Positions 35,936 to 50,900 of a DNA stretch of 64,000 nucleotides are shown one piece after another. Each line of letters opens with the position of its first letter. Positions within the stretch are counted from its first letter, which is position 1. The notes below the pieces were generated by a model, which was not told the DNA's origin, made no database searches, and worked only from the letters and a program-made list of their open reading frames with translations. The stretch is from Bolinopsis microptera (Eukaryota > Ctenophora > Tentaculata > Lobata > Bolinopsidae), in contig NC_087077.1 in the NCBI RefSeq assembly GCF_026151205.1, positions 14,170,983 to 14,234,982 of the forward strand, read 5' to 3'. A program made the translations under genes and the position numbers.

Positions 35936-38900
35936 TCAGTTCGTGTAGAATTCTTCAGGGCAAATATCTGGGGTAACCGAGTGAAGCTGCTCCGCTCGGT
36001 GACCGTTCACCGCATGTTCCAGGCCTTGATTAGTTAGCCGGTTTGAGGGAAGCCTCTGGTTGGCTGAAGATAAACGCGGAGAGTGCTGATTGGTCGGAGA
36101 AGATCGTGGAGAACGCTGATTGGTTGGCAAGTAGCCGGGAGCGGAGGAATGGATTATGATTGGACTGTCGAGGGCCATGTAGGTTTTAGTGATGTGATGC
36201 TGGACCGGTTGTATTCTTACTTCACTCCTGAAAATAAACCAGTTAGGATTGGGAAAAGAAGTTTGATAGACAAAAATCTTGCGGCAGACCATGCCCACAA
36301 AATGAGTGCAAAGTGTAAATGGTGCCACCAGTGCTACATAATGAGACATGCTGTTGCTTAAGCTTTCAAAGCTTAATCTGAAAATAATTTTAGTGTTAAG
36401 GGAAATTTAAATTATTGGATATAATGCTCTGAATGCAAGTATGCTGTGACTCACAGCGAGAGCTGTACTTGAGATAGTAGGCGAACATTTTTTCGTTCAG
36501 CGAATCTTGACTGGATTGGTAAACCATTTTTAGGTAGTATTTTTGGGTTATCATTAGACTTAACCAGTCGTTTAGGTATTATTTTGAGTCTAATGGATCG
36601 TTTTGAAGTTTGCAATGCATAAAAATTGTACCTTGACGGCGAACCAATTGACGAGGAAGCTTGTGAGACGTTGGAATCAGTATCTCCAGTATCAGTTCTG
36701 TTGGATTCAGGACTCGGCGAGCTAACAGACTCAGGGGTCCTGTTTGAGCTAAGAGACTCAGGAGATCTATTTGCGATAGGACTCCGATCACCGCTAACTG
36801 CTCCTAAAGAGTCTGTTCTGTCATCAGATTTGGGCGTGTCCGTTCTTTTAGGATGGCGGTAACTTTTGAAACTAGCAGACCGCTGCGCTCCGTCCTCAGT
36901 TCGTCCCCAAAGCTCGCTCCCACGTATGTAACTCTTGAAACTAGACCTACCCACCTCTGCTGAACGATTAAGGCTGGAACTGAGGGGAGGAGTGGAGCCA
37001 CTGGTCAGGGAACAGCCGATGGGCAAAGTGGACCCGCGGGGTGGGGTTGAGCTGCCCATCGGACTGGAGCTCAAGGACCCATTGTGAGTACGGACTGACG
37101 TTTCTTGTGACGTCTTGTCATTGGCTGTAACGTCATCAGTGCTTGTGAAGACGTCTGGGGGGCTGGCATCTTGCCAAGCTACACGGGACGATAGAGGGGT
37201 ATGAGGAGAAGTAGGAGGAGTCTGAGGTTCAGGAGTCTGGGCAGACTCGGAGCTTGCTGGCCGGGTTGTGGAGTCCGCTGTAGAGGACGGACCTGGCTCA
37301 TCGTCATCGAGCTCTTCCTCATTAAAATCTATTAGATCAGACACTTCTTCTTCTGAAATTGAGGGGTATCAAAATGAGATCTGAAAAATAAAGTTTTAAG
37401 TGAAAAAGATCGTGTTAATTACACCTTCGAATTACACATAATCCTGGCACAGGCAAAAGTCCTGCTCACCTAAGGACTGGCGCTAAGTTTCTCGATGTAA
37501 TCCGCTTTATATGACCCTAAATAACACAATTGACTCGGGTACACTTTTTCACGAGTGGGGCATTTTCCGGAATCACGCCCTTTTTGACCGCGCCCACATC
37601 GCGACCCCCACCATTGATTATCTCAGCTTCTGATTGAGATACAGACCTCAGACATAAACCAAAATGTGCCTAAGATGCATGTTTATATTAGTGCTATGAA
37701 CATACTTAAGGCCTCAGAGGCTTAGATTTTGAGAAATTAATAAAAAAACGATTTTAGGGTAAATATTGAAGCTCATACGCGTATCTCATGTTCTGATTGA
37801 GATACAGACCTCAGACATAAACCAAAATGTGCCTAAGATGCATTTTTATATTAGTGCTATGAACATACTTAAGGCCTAAGAGACTTAGTTTTTGAGAAAT
37901 CGCCAAAAATTCGATTTTACTATACTAGCAGTCTCGAGAGTAACAATTATCACACTTATTTCAAGATATCTCCGCTTCTGATTGGAGTTAAGCGCTCATC
38001 TTGGGCATTAAAATGGTCAGAATCATCATATTGAGTGGGGTAGAGCATGGTTTCAAAGTCTTCAGACTTCAGGTTGTTGAGTTATTAGGTCAGATCCCAT
38101 TTTTATGCTCTCGCGAGTAGCGATTGATGCACTTATTTCAAGATATCTCAGCTTCTGATTGGAGTTTAACGCTCATCTTGGGCATTGAAATGGTCAGAAT
38201 CATCACATTGAGTGGGGTAGAGCATGGTTTTGAAGTCTTGAGACTTCAGGTTGTTGATTTATTAGATCAGATGACAGATCCCATTTTTACGCTCTCGCGA
38301 GTAGCGATTGATGCACTTATTTCAAGATATCGCAGCTTCTGATTGGAGTTTAACGCTCATCTTGGGCATTGAAATGGTCAAAATCTTCAGATTGAGTGGG
38401 GTAGAGCATGGTTTCAAAGTCTTCAGACTTCAGGTTGTTGAATTATTAGGTTAAATCCCATTTTTACGCTCTTGCGAGTAGCGATTGATGCACTTATTTC
38501 AAGATATATCAGCTTCTGATTGGAGCTAAGCGTTCATCTTGGGCATTGAAATGGTTAGAATCATCACATTGAGTGGGGTAGAGTATGGTTTCATATTCTT
38601 CAGACTTCAGGTTGTTGAATTATTAGGTTAAAACATACTTTTACACTCTTGCGAGTAGCGATTGACACACTTATTACAAGATATCGCAGCTTCTGATTGA
38701 AGCTAAGCGCTTATCATGGGCATTGAAATGGTCAGTATGATCATATTAAGTGGGGTAAAGCATGTTCCTAGTGCTAGAGGTTTTAGTGACATTTTACTGA
38801 TATTTCTTGGCAAACAACTTTTTCCTGGCGATTAAGGGGGGGGGGGGGGGGGGATCATGTTATTTTTTGTCCGTTTTTGTCCGTTAATTTTTGTCCGTTT

Positions 38901-41900
38901 TGAAAATATAGCTGCCAAACGGACAAAAACGGAAAAAAACGGACAAAAATTGTAACTTTTGATTTAAATTTTCTCCACAATTTGTAACAGGCTATCTGCA
39001 GAAATGGGTAGCCCGGTTAATGACCATGGTCCTTTCTCAAACTTTCAATCTTCAATTAGGCACAAAGAATAGTCTACACATTTTTTAATAACATAAAAAG
39101 GGATGAAAAGTTTTATTACTGGAGAGCAAAACTTTGTTAAACACAATGATTCTTGAGCACATTTTGTGTCAGACTCAAATGCGCTTAAAAACATTTTAGT
39201 ATATAACAATAAATTATGTTAACAATAACACCAACAATAATTATAAATTGAACAAATTATTGATATGAGAGATGAAAGAAAGGAAAAGGAGGAGGGGGAC
39301 TGAGGAGGGGGACTGAGGAGAGAGAGGAGGGGGGCTGAGAAGGAGTGAGACTGAGAAGGAGAACTGAGGAGGAGGAATGAATAGGAGGAGGAGGAGAAGA
39401 AGGACTCAAGAGGAGGAGGACCCAAGAGGAGGAGGACCCAGGAGGAGGACCCAGGAAAAGGCCCCATGAAGCCATGAGGAGGACTGGGGAGGAGGAGGAC
39501 CGATGAGGACTGATGAGGACTGATAAAGAGGACTAAGGACGAGGAGGAGGAGGAGGAGGAGGAGAAGGACTGAGGAGTGAGGAGGAGGACTGATGAGGAG
39601 AAGAAGGTGTATGAGGAGGATGATGAGGAGAAAGGAGATGAAGGATGAGGATAAGGAGGACTGAGGAGGAGAACTGGTGAAGAGGACTGATGAGGAGGAG
39701 GACTGAGAAGGGGAGGACTTAGGAGGACTGAGGAGGGGAGGACTTAGGAGGAAGAGGAGGATTGAGGAGGAGGAGGACTGAGGAGTAGAAGGAGGAAGAA
39801 GACTGAGGAGTAGAAGGAGGACCCAGGAAGAGGAGGAAGAGGAGGAGGACTGAGGAGGAGAAGGAGGACCCAAGAGGAGGAACCAGGAAGAAGAGGAGGA
39901 GGAGGACTGAGAAGGAGGAGTGAGACTGAGAAGGAAAACTGAGGAGGAGGAATGAATAGGAGGAGGAGGAGAAGAAGGACTCGAGAGGAGGACTGAGGAG
40001 GAGGAGGACTAAGGAGAAGGATGAGGAGGAGGACCCAAGAGGAGGAGGACCCAAGAGGAGGAGGACCCAGGAGGAGGACCCAGGAAAAGGCCCCAAAAGG
40101 AGGACTGGGGAGGAGGAGGACTGATGAGGACTGATGAGGACTGATAAAGAGGACTAAGGACGAGGAGGAGGAGGAGGAGGAGAAGGAGTGAGCAGTGAGG
40201 AGGAGGACTGATGAGGAGAAGGAGGTGTATGAGGAGGATGAGGAGGAGAAAGGAGATGAAGGAAGGAGATGAAGGATGAGGATAAGGAGGACTGAGGAGG
40301 AGGACTGGTGAAGAGGACTGATGAGGAGGAGGACTGAGAAGGGGAGGACTTAGGAGGAAGAGGAGGATTGAGGAGGAGGAGGACTGAGGAGTAGAAGGAG
40401 GAAGAAGACTGAGGAGGATCAGGAGGACCCAGGAGGAGGAGGAAGAGGAGGAGGACTGAGGAGGAGAAGGAGGACCCAGGAGGAGGAACCAGGAAGAAGA
40501 GGAGAAGGACTGAGAAGGAGGACTGAGAAGGAGAAGGAGGACTGATGAGGAGGATGAGGATGAGGAGGAGGGTGACTGGAGAAAGGATTGAGGAGGAGGA
40601 GGAAGACTGAGGAGGAGGAAGAGGAGAAGGACTGAGGAGGAGAAGGAGGAGGAGGAGGACTGAGGAGGAGGACCCAGGAGGAGGAGGACGCAGGAAAAGG
40701 CCCCAGGAGGAGGAGGATGACTTGGGAGGAGGAGGACTGGTGAGGACTGATGACGAGGACTGAGGACGAGGAGGAGGAGGACTGAGGAGGAGGACTGAGG
40801 AGGACTGATGAGGAGGAGAAGTAAGTGGATGAAGAGGATGAGGAGGACTGAGGAGGAGGACCCAGGAGGAGAAGGAGGAGGACCCAGGAGGAGAAGGAGG
40901 AGGAGGAGGATAACTGAGGAGGAGGAGAAGGACTGAATAGAAGGAGGAGGAGGGGGACTGGGGGAAGACTGAGGAGGAGGACTGAAGAGGACTGAGGAGA
41001 AGGATGAGGAGGAGGACTGAGGAGGAGGACTGAGGAGAAGGACTGAGGACTGAGGAGGAAGAGGAGGAGGATGAAGAGGAGGAGGATGAAGAGGAGGAGG
41101 AGGAGGACTCAGGAGGAGGACCCAGGAGGACTCAGGAGGAGGAGGAGGACTCAGGAGGATGACTGAGGAGGTGGAAGAGGAGGAGGAGGAGGAGGAAGAG
41201 GAGGAGGAGGAGGAGGAGGAGGAAGAGGAGGAAGCATCTAAATGTTATTTCAATTTTTGTTATTTTTTGTCCGTTTTTGTCCGTTTTTGTCCGTTTTTGT
41301 CCGCTTTATTTTTTGTCCGTTTTGAAAATATAGCTGCCAAACGGACAAAAACGGACAAAAAAACATGATCCCCCCCCCCCCCCCGATTAATTACAGTTCA
41401 TTTAATAAATATTTTCACCATTGCAGTGACCATTCTTGCGAGAGCATAAAAATAGGGTTTAACCTAATAATTTAATAACCTGAAGTCTAAAGACTTTAAA
41501 ACCATGCTCGATGCTACTTAATTTGATAACTTTTACTATTTTAATGCCCATGATGAACGCTTATCTCCACACTCCACCATTTCAATGCCCAAGATGAGCG
41601 TTAAACTCCAATCAGAAGCTGCGATATCTTGAAATAAGTGCATCAATCGCTACTTGCGAGAGCGTAAAAATGGGATCTGTCATCTGATCTAATAAATCAA
41701 CAACCTGAAGTCTCAAGACTTCAAAACCATGCTCTACCTCACTCAATCTGAAGATTTTGACCATTTCAATGCCCAAGATGAGCGTTAAACTCCAATCAGA
41801 AGCTGCGATATCTTGAAATAAGTACATCAATCGCTACTCGCGAGAGCGTAAAAATGGGATCTGACCAAATAACTCAACAACCTGAAGTCTCAAGACTTCA

Positions 41901-44900
41901 AAACCATGCTCTACCCCACTCAATGTGATGATTCTGACCATTTCAATGCCCAAGATAAGCGTTAAACTCCAATCAGAAGCTGAGATATCTTGAAATAAGT
42001 GCATCAATCGCTACTCGCGAGAGCATAAAAATGGGATCTGACCTAATAACTCAACAACCTGAAGTCTAAAGACTTCAAAACCATGCTCTACCCCGCTCAA
42101 TGTGATGATTCTGACCATTTCAATGCCTAAGATGAACGCTTAACTCCAATCAGAAGCTGAGATATCTTGAAATAAGTGCATCAATTGCTACTCGCGAGAG
42201 CATAAAAATGGGATCTGAACTAATAACTCAACAACCTGAAGTCTGAAGACTTTAAAACCATGCTCTACCCCACCAATATGATGATTCTGACCATTTCAAT
42301 GCCCAAGATAAGTGTTAAACTCCAATCAGAAGCTGAGATATCTTGAAATAAGTGCATCAATCGCTACTCGCGAGAGCATAAAAATGGGATCTGACTTAAT
42401 AACTCAACAACCTGAAGTCTCAAGACTTCAAAACCATGCTCTACCCCACTCAATGTGATGATTCTGACCATTCCAATGCCCAAGATAAGCGTTAAACTCC
42501 AATCAGAAGCTGAGATATCTTGAAATAAGTGCATCAATCGCTACTCGCGAGAGCATAAAAATGGGATCTGACCTAATAACTCAACAACCTGAAGTCTGAA
42601 GACTTTGAAACCATGCTCTACCCCACTCAATATGATGATTCTGACCATTTTAATGCCCAAGATGAGCGCTTAACTCCAATCAGAAGCGGAGATATCTTGA
42701 AATAAGTTTGATAATTGTTACTCTCGAGACTCCTAGTATAGTAAAATCGAATTTTTGGCGATTTCTCAAAAAATAAGTCTCTTAGGCCTTAAGTATGTTC
42801 ATAGCACTAATATAAACATGCATCTTAGGCACATTTTGGTTTATGTCTGAGGTCTGTATCTGAATCAGAACATGAGATACGCGTATGAGCTTCAATATTT
42901 ACCCTAAAATCGGTTTTTTTATTAATTTCTCAAAATCTAAGCCTCTGAGGCCTTAAGTATGTTCATAGCACTAATATAAACATGCATCTTAGGCACATTT
43001 TGGTTTATGTCTGAGGTCTGTATCTCAATCAGAAGCTGAGATAATCAATGGTGGGGGTCGCGATGTGGGCGCGGTCAAAAAGGGCGTGATTCCGGAAAAT
43101 GCCCCACTCGCGAAAAAGTGTACCCGAGTCAATTGTGTTATTTAGGGTCATATAAGGCGGATTACATCGAGAAACTTAGCGCCAGTCCTTAGGTGAGCAG
43201 GACTTTTGCCTGTGCCAGGATTAACACCTATATAACTACAATAAAGACCTACCCTCTTTCTCCGGGACGGTTACAGTTATGTCTTCTGCTGAACTAGCTG
43301 TCTGCACAGGCCCCTCACTTATCTTTAGACCTGAGCAGAATAATTTTAAACTTAGATGGATAACAAATAAAACAATGCATGCTACGTTTTTTTCTCCATA
43401 TCTTAATACAATAGTTATTTCGGTGAATTTTAAGATGCTTCAACTTATCGCCTGAACAATAAACTTTGATGATTCTAAAATCATAATTACAGAATATTTT
43501 GAATCAGCTCTTTTTCCAAAAAAACATATTATGCTCATTGGAGATTGGAATTCTATAACTTACTGATAGATGAATTCCACGAAGAAACTTCGCTCGGAGC
43601 ATTTGAGTAAGTCGACCTGGCGTCTATCCCTCCCATATCCAAACTAACGTTAAACCTGAGGAAAAATATTTAAGGGATCTGAAAAACCGATAACTCTTAA
43701 AATAAGGGTTACATTTTATTAAGACATTCGAGCAGAAATCATGATTGGTACAATTCAATAGCTTAACGAGCCATCCGTAAAACGCTGGAAAAAAATATGA
43801 AGTTTCGAAAATGATAAGATGAGGACAGATGCAGATGGTTCAAAAAAATGCACAAATCACGCAAAGTGACAAGAAATTACTCCCTGTACTACAACAACTC
43901 ACTTTATCGGAGCAGATCTGACTCTTTTATGGGTCTTCTTGAAGGTGTCGGTGCTCCGGTGGCGAGATATTACCTTGTCGTTAGAAACTATTCGAGCTGG
44001 AGGGTGACACGACCTGCAAGTACGGTGTCATTTCATCTACTATGAACTAACGAAGAGTAACAAAACTAAAACGCTTCAACTGTTGTTAGAGAGGATTTAA
44101 CTTGTCAAGCGTCATCTTAATTACGGATGAAATTAAACTGATTAGAATTCTGAGAACTGTGACAAAAAAAAGTGATTACATAAAACGTAGCATTGGTTTA
44201 ACCACCTATTGTTTAGTCATACATTAAACACGCCTCCTGGCAGAGTATAGGTGATAAATCTACTGTAACCCTTTCCAACTTACATGGAATCCCGCAGCTT
44301 TGAATTCATAAGTTCTGTCAGATTACCAAGAGGTGCTTTAATCTCCTCAGTTCTCATTCCGCAATGATGTCTGATCTGAGCGATGTTGCGGTGCAACAGG
44401 AACACTCCGTAGCTGAAGTAACTCCTGTCTTTCCCCTTGATGTACAGTGGTAGGCTGAAGAATTTTCAGGCGTTATTTCCATAGTAAGGTAACAACAGTT
44501 AACACATCTCATTTAATATACTCTCTATTGAGAGAAAAGGAATTCTTCTCGTAGTTTTGGAAATACCTGAAAGTTTTTAATCATCTATGGTAATTGATAA
44601 ACCCAGAAGATACACGATAACAAGAAATGCGGCCTCTTTTCTTTTGTAGATGGCCGCTCAATTTCCCGATCCGTGATGGCGTATTTCATCATATTTCATA
44701 CAACCTGGGGACCCCAGGCTTTACTGTTTATAAGCATGCAGATAAAGCGGAGTGATAGGCCGAGCGCCGCCCAGTTAATTCCATATTGAATTTGAAAATC
44801 GTGTATATTTCTATGTAACCATATGTTTAATGTTTATAGTTTATGCAACCGGATACAGGATATGACACGGATTTGTGCAAAATGGAAAAATTAAAAAACC

Positions 44901-47900
44901 TTTGAGTAATTCTCCATTAATGCCATTTTATGCCATTGACCCCCCCCCCCCCTCCCCGGTAAGAAGACTCAGAACAGCATCCAGTAAATTGTAAATTCCC
45001 TGGCAGAGAATGATTCAGCAATTTCTTAAAAACTCAGAATAATCGCAGTATCATCCTCTGACTAGAGATCAGGCTTCCCCAAGTGTTAGTGAATTTACGC
45101 CCAATTTTCAAATCTGTCCCATAAATAGAAATTGTTTCTGAAATAATGTCGAAAAGAATATTTATGGTAAATCGAAAAAAATGACGGAAATGGTATCCAA
45201 TAGAAAATAAGTCGTATATAACTAATAGAGAAATTAATCACCAATTCGCAATCTTTCTATATATAAAGCGAGACGATATATATATCTCTCATATTGCACT
45301 GTCAGTAGAACGTGCTGATAAATTCATACTGTGTTCGCGAGCAGTACCTTGCACCCGAGATCTGACCCAGTCTCTCAGATTTTTCATTCTACAAAAATAT
45401 AGAACTGGATTGAGTGCTGCGTTCAACGCCGTGCAAAAAACATCAGAGATCAGCCAACTATAGAAAAACATGAATTTATTCGCGTAAAAAGGCTCAGGAT
45501 ATTCAGACTTATAACTTAGTTCAGTCATGAACCATAAAATGTTGTTCAGGAAACAGGGGAGGTTGCATGCCAGAAAAAGGATTGTGAATATTCCCATGGT
45601 CACCGATGCTTGGTGATTCCTTTTGTTTGTTTTTGAAGTTCGTCTCTTCTTCATCAGCACGAAAAAGAATACAATGAAACTGGTGGTTGTTACGATCGGG
45701 GGAATGCCAATAGACATGTTGTGAACCAGTTGGTCAATGTAAGAGAATGGCTTTTCTTGAAGGTCATAGTAGCAGTACACGTCAGAGGACGAGTATCCAT
45801 AATTGTTTTCGCCCCCAAAAAGTTCAGCCAAAATGTTGTGAATGATTATGAATCCAGTGTAAAGAAGAATCGATACGATGAGAAATCTCCTCTCGATCTT
45901 GTGGAAGAGAAAGATTAGCTTTATGGATCGTGAAACACTCATTAGCATCACCAGAAACATCGACATGAGTTGGAGATAATAGAAGACCACACTCCACCCA
46001 ACGCAGAATATAGTTTCTCCGAAGATCCCCGGTCTTCTGGCGTTATAGAGAGCTATCATGACTGGTATTGGGATAATACAGGTACCGATGTCAATACAGC
46101 ACACAAACATGTAGATCAAGTTGGAAAAGCTTCTTTGTTTTGCGGAGTAGAAGTAGAGCAGGGAGACAATGTTACCTGGGAGACCGACTAGAGTACATAG
46201 AGTAAGAATGACTGCTAGAAGGGTGTCGTATATTCTGAACTGCTCTTCTGACAAGAACTCTTCTACATTGGGAGTTGGGGGAAGTGGTTCTGTAGTTGTC
46301 ATCTCTGTCTCGAATCTCTAGAATGTCAATGTTAAAAAGATATGTGTCGTACAAATTTATAATCCAATTTATTAATAGCAATTAAACACTAAACAGGAGA
46401 AATCTAACAACTTAAACTGCTGATCAAAGAACAATGCACATCATCTTCAAGCTCGAAAAAAATTTAAAAATGGGTTTGTAAGTTAATAAGAAAGTTAACT
46501 CATCCTCAATGGCACACAACTAGGTCAAGTCAGTCCAAGTTCCCACATTATGCAATGTCATGTGACTTATCACAGGACAAGGACCAATTTGAAATCACAT
46601 TTATAATTTTATCACACACCCTATTGAGATCATGCTTGTGATTTACCATTGTTTAGTTTACTAAATAACTTAAATATCTCATCGAAACTTTAAATTTGAT
46701 TACTACACACACAGCATAATGAATGTTTTGATAGCTAAAGGCTTATGCTGGAAAGGAATAAAGTTTAAGAGAAAAAGCTATCTTAAAATTATTAAATAGC
46801 CCAGATCGAAAAGTAATATCCGTACTAAATTAGTTATGAAAAGGATTTTAGTCCTGAAAATAGTGGCAACACCTGTCATTATCAGTTTAGGAAAGCAAAA
46901 TCGAACTTACCACGCACAACAAACAAAAAATGAACGGAAGAATGACACAGTTTTTTCTTGCTCCATAAATTAGTTAACCTTGGGCAGAATTCTTATTAAG
47001 TTATTAAGGGGTCGTTCACATATTACGTAATCATTATTTTAGCAATTTTGACCCTCTCTCCCCCCTCCGTAATCAAGCTCCCCAACCCCCCCCCCCCCCC
47101 CCCTGACAGCAATATTACGTAATCATGGCCTGACCCACACCCCCCCCCCCCTTTGACTTTTTTCCCTGGAAATCATTTTTCTTTACGTTTCATGCTACCC
47201 TGATCATGATGAGCCGATATCATTGTTATGATATCCGGCCAAGCACCTTTCAAACTACTTACTATAGTCGGATATCCGATCAATTTCTAAATTTTATCAC
47301 TATCAGAATGAAATTGAGTGGAATTTGAAATAAAATATTGTCCAATTGTTATTATTCTAGAGGGTAAAAAAGAGAATCTTGATTACGTAATCAACGACCA
47401 AACCCCCCCCCACCCCCGTAATCAACAGTAAGTATTTGGAACCCCCCCCCTCGGCTGATTACGTAATAAGTGAAAAAACAATAGAGAATACCGGCTACTC
47501 GACCCTAGTTGAACGTTGAGTAAACCGGTTAACAATAAACAAGTAACAACTACGTATCCTATTCTTCAACGATGTCAATGATGCAATTAAGCATCCAATT
47601 CGAACTACAGACAAATAGTTGTCGTCGACATTCGACAAACATATAGCTGAAAAGAACTGACAGATACGATAAGAGTCTGAATTGTTTCACCAACATGTTT
47701 ACTGCGTGTTATAATATTTAGAAGCCATGTGCGGTTCTTTACTAACTATGAGAGAATAATGAACCACATTGTCTCATGTTGAATGTTGCATAATAGTTCA
47801 ACATAGTAAATACCGACAACCGTTATGGATAATTGATCATATCATCTTAATTGAAACAACTGTGGATACTATACATTTTCAGGACCTTCAACCTTGGTGG

Positions 47901-50900
47901 GTAGTAGTTTTGGCATTTCCTCTACACTAAGAATCAGTAGACAGTATATTCATTTTCATCTGCCATAACTAAGGCAAATTTACGAATCTCTGTTGCCAAT
48001 GGCATAAAATAGGACTTTTTCTATATGTAGAAAATGAAAAACCCTTGAGTAATTCTCCATTTATGCCATTTTATGCCAGTGCCCCCCCCCCCCCCCCGAG
48101 ATACGTACATGGTGAAATTAACGATTTACTTGATCAGTTCAGCGCCGCGCGCCAATAATAATTTAATTCAGAATATCTCGCAAAATAACTTTGCGCAGAT
48201 TTATTAGGAACGTGGGCGACATTTGTGCGCTCGGGCACGTACGTATCAGTGGCGGAACGAAGGGCCCCGCTGACCCCGCTGTGCGGGGGGGGGGGGGGGG
48301 CCGTCTTAGGGGGCGCCAAATCGTCGTTTGAATGTGGAACAATTTCGAAAACTTAACTAAAGTACTAGCAAAACTGCGCCTTTTGCTCTAGATACACACT
48401 TTTTTAGAGATTTTACCGGTGTATCCTCTAAAATCACCTAATTTGTTCAATTTTAGGGAGGGGCACCAAAAGGGGAGGGGGCGCCAACAGGGGGGCGCTT
48501 TTTCGGCGGGGGGGGGGGGGGGGGGGGGCGCCAACAGGCAACGTTACGCCACTGGTACGTACGCAGGCAGGCAGGCACGACGGTCGCAAGCTACCATATA
48601 ATACAAAAAAAACCTCGTTTGTTAACCCTTAATCTTAACTCTTTCGTGCCTCCGGCACAGGAGTCATAAATCGGGAAAAATATGACGAAAAGGAAACTAA
48701 CACTCGTTTCTCATCCAGTTTAGCGGTGATATCATCCCTGATAGTGGACAGAGAGAGGGCTGGAGTCAGAGGGAACCTCAGAGGAACATCAAACAGAGAG
48801 GAAATCAGAGTGACGAGGTGCGCTGCATAACCGAGCGCTGGCCCTAACTCCTCCTCCTCGCTCTTATCTGGGATGTCATGTGGTTACAGAACCGGTCACG
48901 TGTCAACACTTTTATTTCAAACTAATATTTAGCATGCCACTGGATATGACCTTAGTTGTGTATACATAATTATTGAGTTTTCTTTAAACCTTAATCTAAT
49001 GAAACATACCATTTATTTGATCCTGAGAATGTATCTTCAATCCGAATATCATCATCTTATGACTCTTGTCATCTTGAGTAATGTGAAATATCTGTCTCAA
49101 CTGTCCAACCAACGTTTGTTGCCTTTTCAGCAGCTTCAGTTTGCTCTTCACCACGTACCGCACCATCCAATCCATTTTGTCGAGTTCTTCCGCCAACAGA
49201 TTTCCACATTCTCTGACTGATTTGCGGAGATTGCCTCTACGGAGTAAATGTTGTGCGTTCTGCTCTCTCATACGTTCCAACCTGTCTTTATCTGAAATAA
49301 AAGCGTCAAAAACAAGCTCATGGTACAGATAATGTAGGTGAACTTTTAGACAATAAATCATGGTTACTTTAGATGGATAAATCCAAGTCTTCTTAATAAT
49401 GAGCAGAGGAAGGCACTCTGCCGTTCAGCCGGGAAAATGTCAGTGTTCACTGTTCTGTACAGGGACTGATTTGGACGGACTTCAAGTCTCCGTTTATTTT
49501 GCAACTGTGTCGATGTTGTGATTATCACAAAGATCATGCGTGCGCTTACATTCGAACGTTTGAGTAGAATAAAAAGCTTTATATCGCGATTAGATATTTC
49601 CGAATACTATTACTATTTCTATTTTCAAGCACCAGCCACCAGACAATAATTTTAGGACGTCCACGGACGCCCTAAATAGCCGCCTTTGTTGTGATAGCTA
49701 GTGAAGTTGTCCCAAGCATTTGCAAAAACATTTGACTTATATTTCTGACGGAGCTTTATTGTTTATGTAATGCATCTCGCTTGAAACTAAAGTACTAAGT
49801 AGTATACAACGTAGCCTTTTTCTAAAATTGCTGAATAATCATTCAGATAGACGATACTCGACAGTCAGATTCAATCTTCAGACAATAGACAGTTTTTAAA
49901 TCACAATTTCGTCCGTCGGTCATTTTCGAAATTTATTTAGATTAGATACGCGCGCTACTTTTACGTTAACAACTTTTGTTTACGACAAATTGCTGTCTTG
50001 GCGTGTTACAAATATATGACGCGCGCACTCAAAACAATCAACTTAGGCGCTAAGAATGTGCGGCGTGCGCCAGAGATTCTGGATTTCGGTTGCGAAATGC
50101 GAGTGCTATGGAATATCCAGAATTCTTCATTAACAGTACTGCAGAGGGAAGGATACAGCAATGTTAACTAACCTTTGGTGACTGATTCCACGAACTTTGC
50201 TCGGCGGTCCTGAAGATACTTTATCCTACATTTCAGTTCGTGCACCTTGTTGTTCTCGACTTGTGAGACGGACTGTATCCGTCGACCTATCTCCGCTCGC
50301 AGATTCACGGACGTGTTCTCAGCATCTATCACGGACTTGTACATCGCGTGCAAACTGAGGAGAAATAACAGGGGGTTAAAACACGAAGTTGGAATTACTT
50401 TCAAGTACTATTCTATGGACGACGTTTACGCATATTCAAAGAAAATCTAATAAGCATTAAACCACTTAAACGGTTAGATTACGAGAATGGTTACTACTTG
50501 ATTTGTTGAGAATGCTACTGTAACTCGATATTATGTAGTTCTTCACCATGACAGATTATTATCTAAGTGCAAGTTCCTCGACTTTTGCGTTGAGAACTGA
50601 AGGCATTTACTTTACCATTAAAATCAGATGGTTAGTGTAGAATTGAATGGTGCTCTGAACCCCAACTCTACGGATTTAAAGGTGACAGTTTGTTCAGATG
50701 TGAGGGACATTATTGTTCATGTTCCTGGATTTAAAAATGACAGTATATTCAGATCTGGGGGACATTATTGTTCATGTTCCTGGATTTAAAGGTGACAGTT
50801 TGTTCAGATGTGAGGGACATTGTTGTTCATGTTCCTGGATTTAAAGATGACAGTATATTCAGATGTGAGGGACATTATTGTTCATGTTCCTGAATTTAAA

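Noticed and set aside
39219-41368. Ser/Pro-rich minus-strand frames and a Glu-rich plus-strand frame
   Set aside because: Produced by the polypurine tract; no start context, domain or splice support.
38124-41830. Two near-identical 72-codon frames at 38124-38342 (+) and 41612-41830 (-)
   Set aside because: They are the same frame of the 177-bp foldback-arm unit in inverted copies; not maintained in the other units.
43848-44045. 65-codon plus-strand frame in a UVRAG intron
   Set aside because: No domain, no splice or promoter support; length expected by chance.
48134-48601. Short Gly/Pro-rich frames on both strands
   Set aside because: Created by the G runs of the 308-bp hAT-type element.
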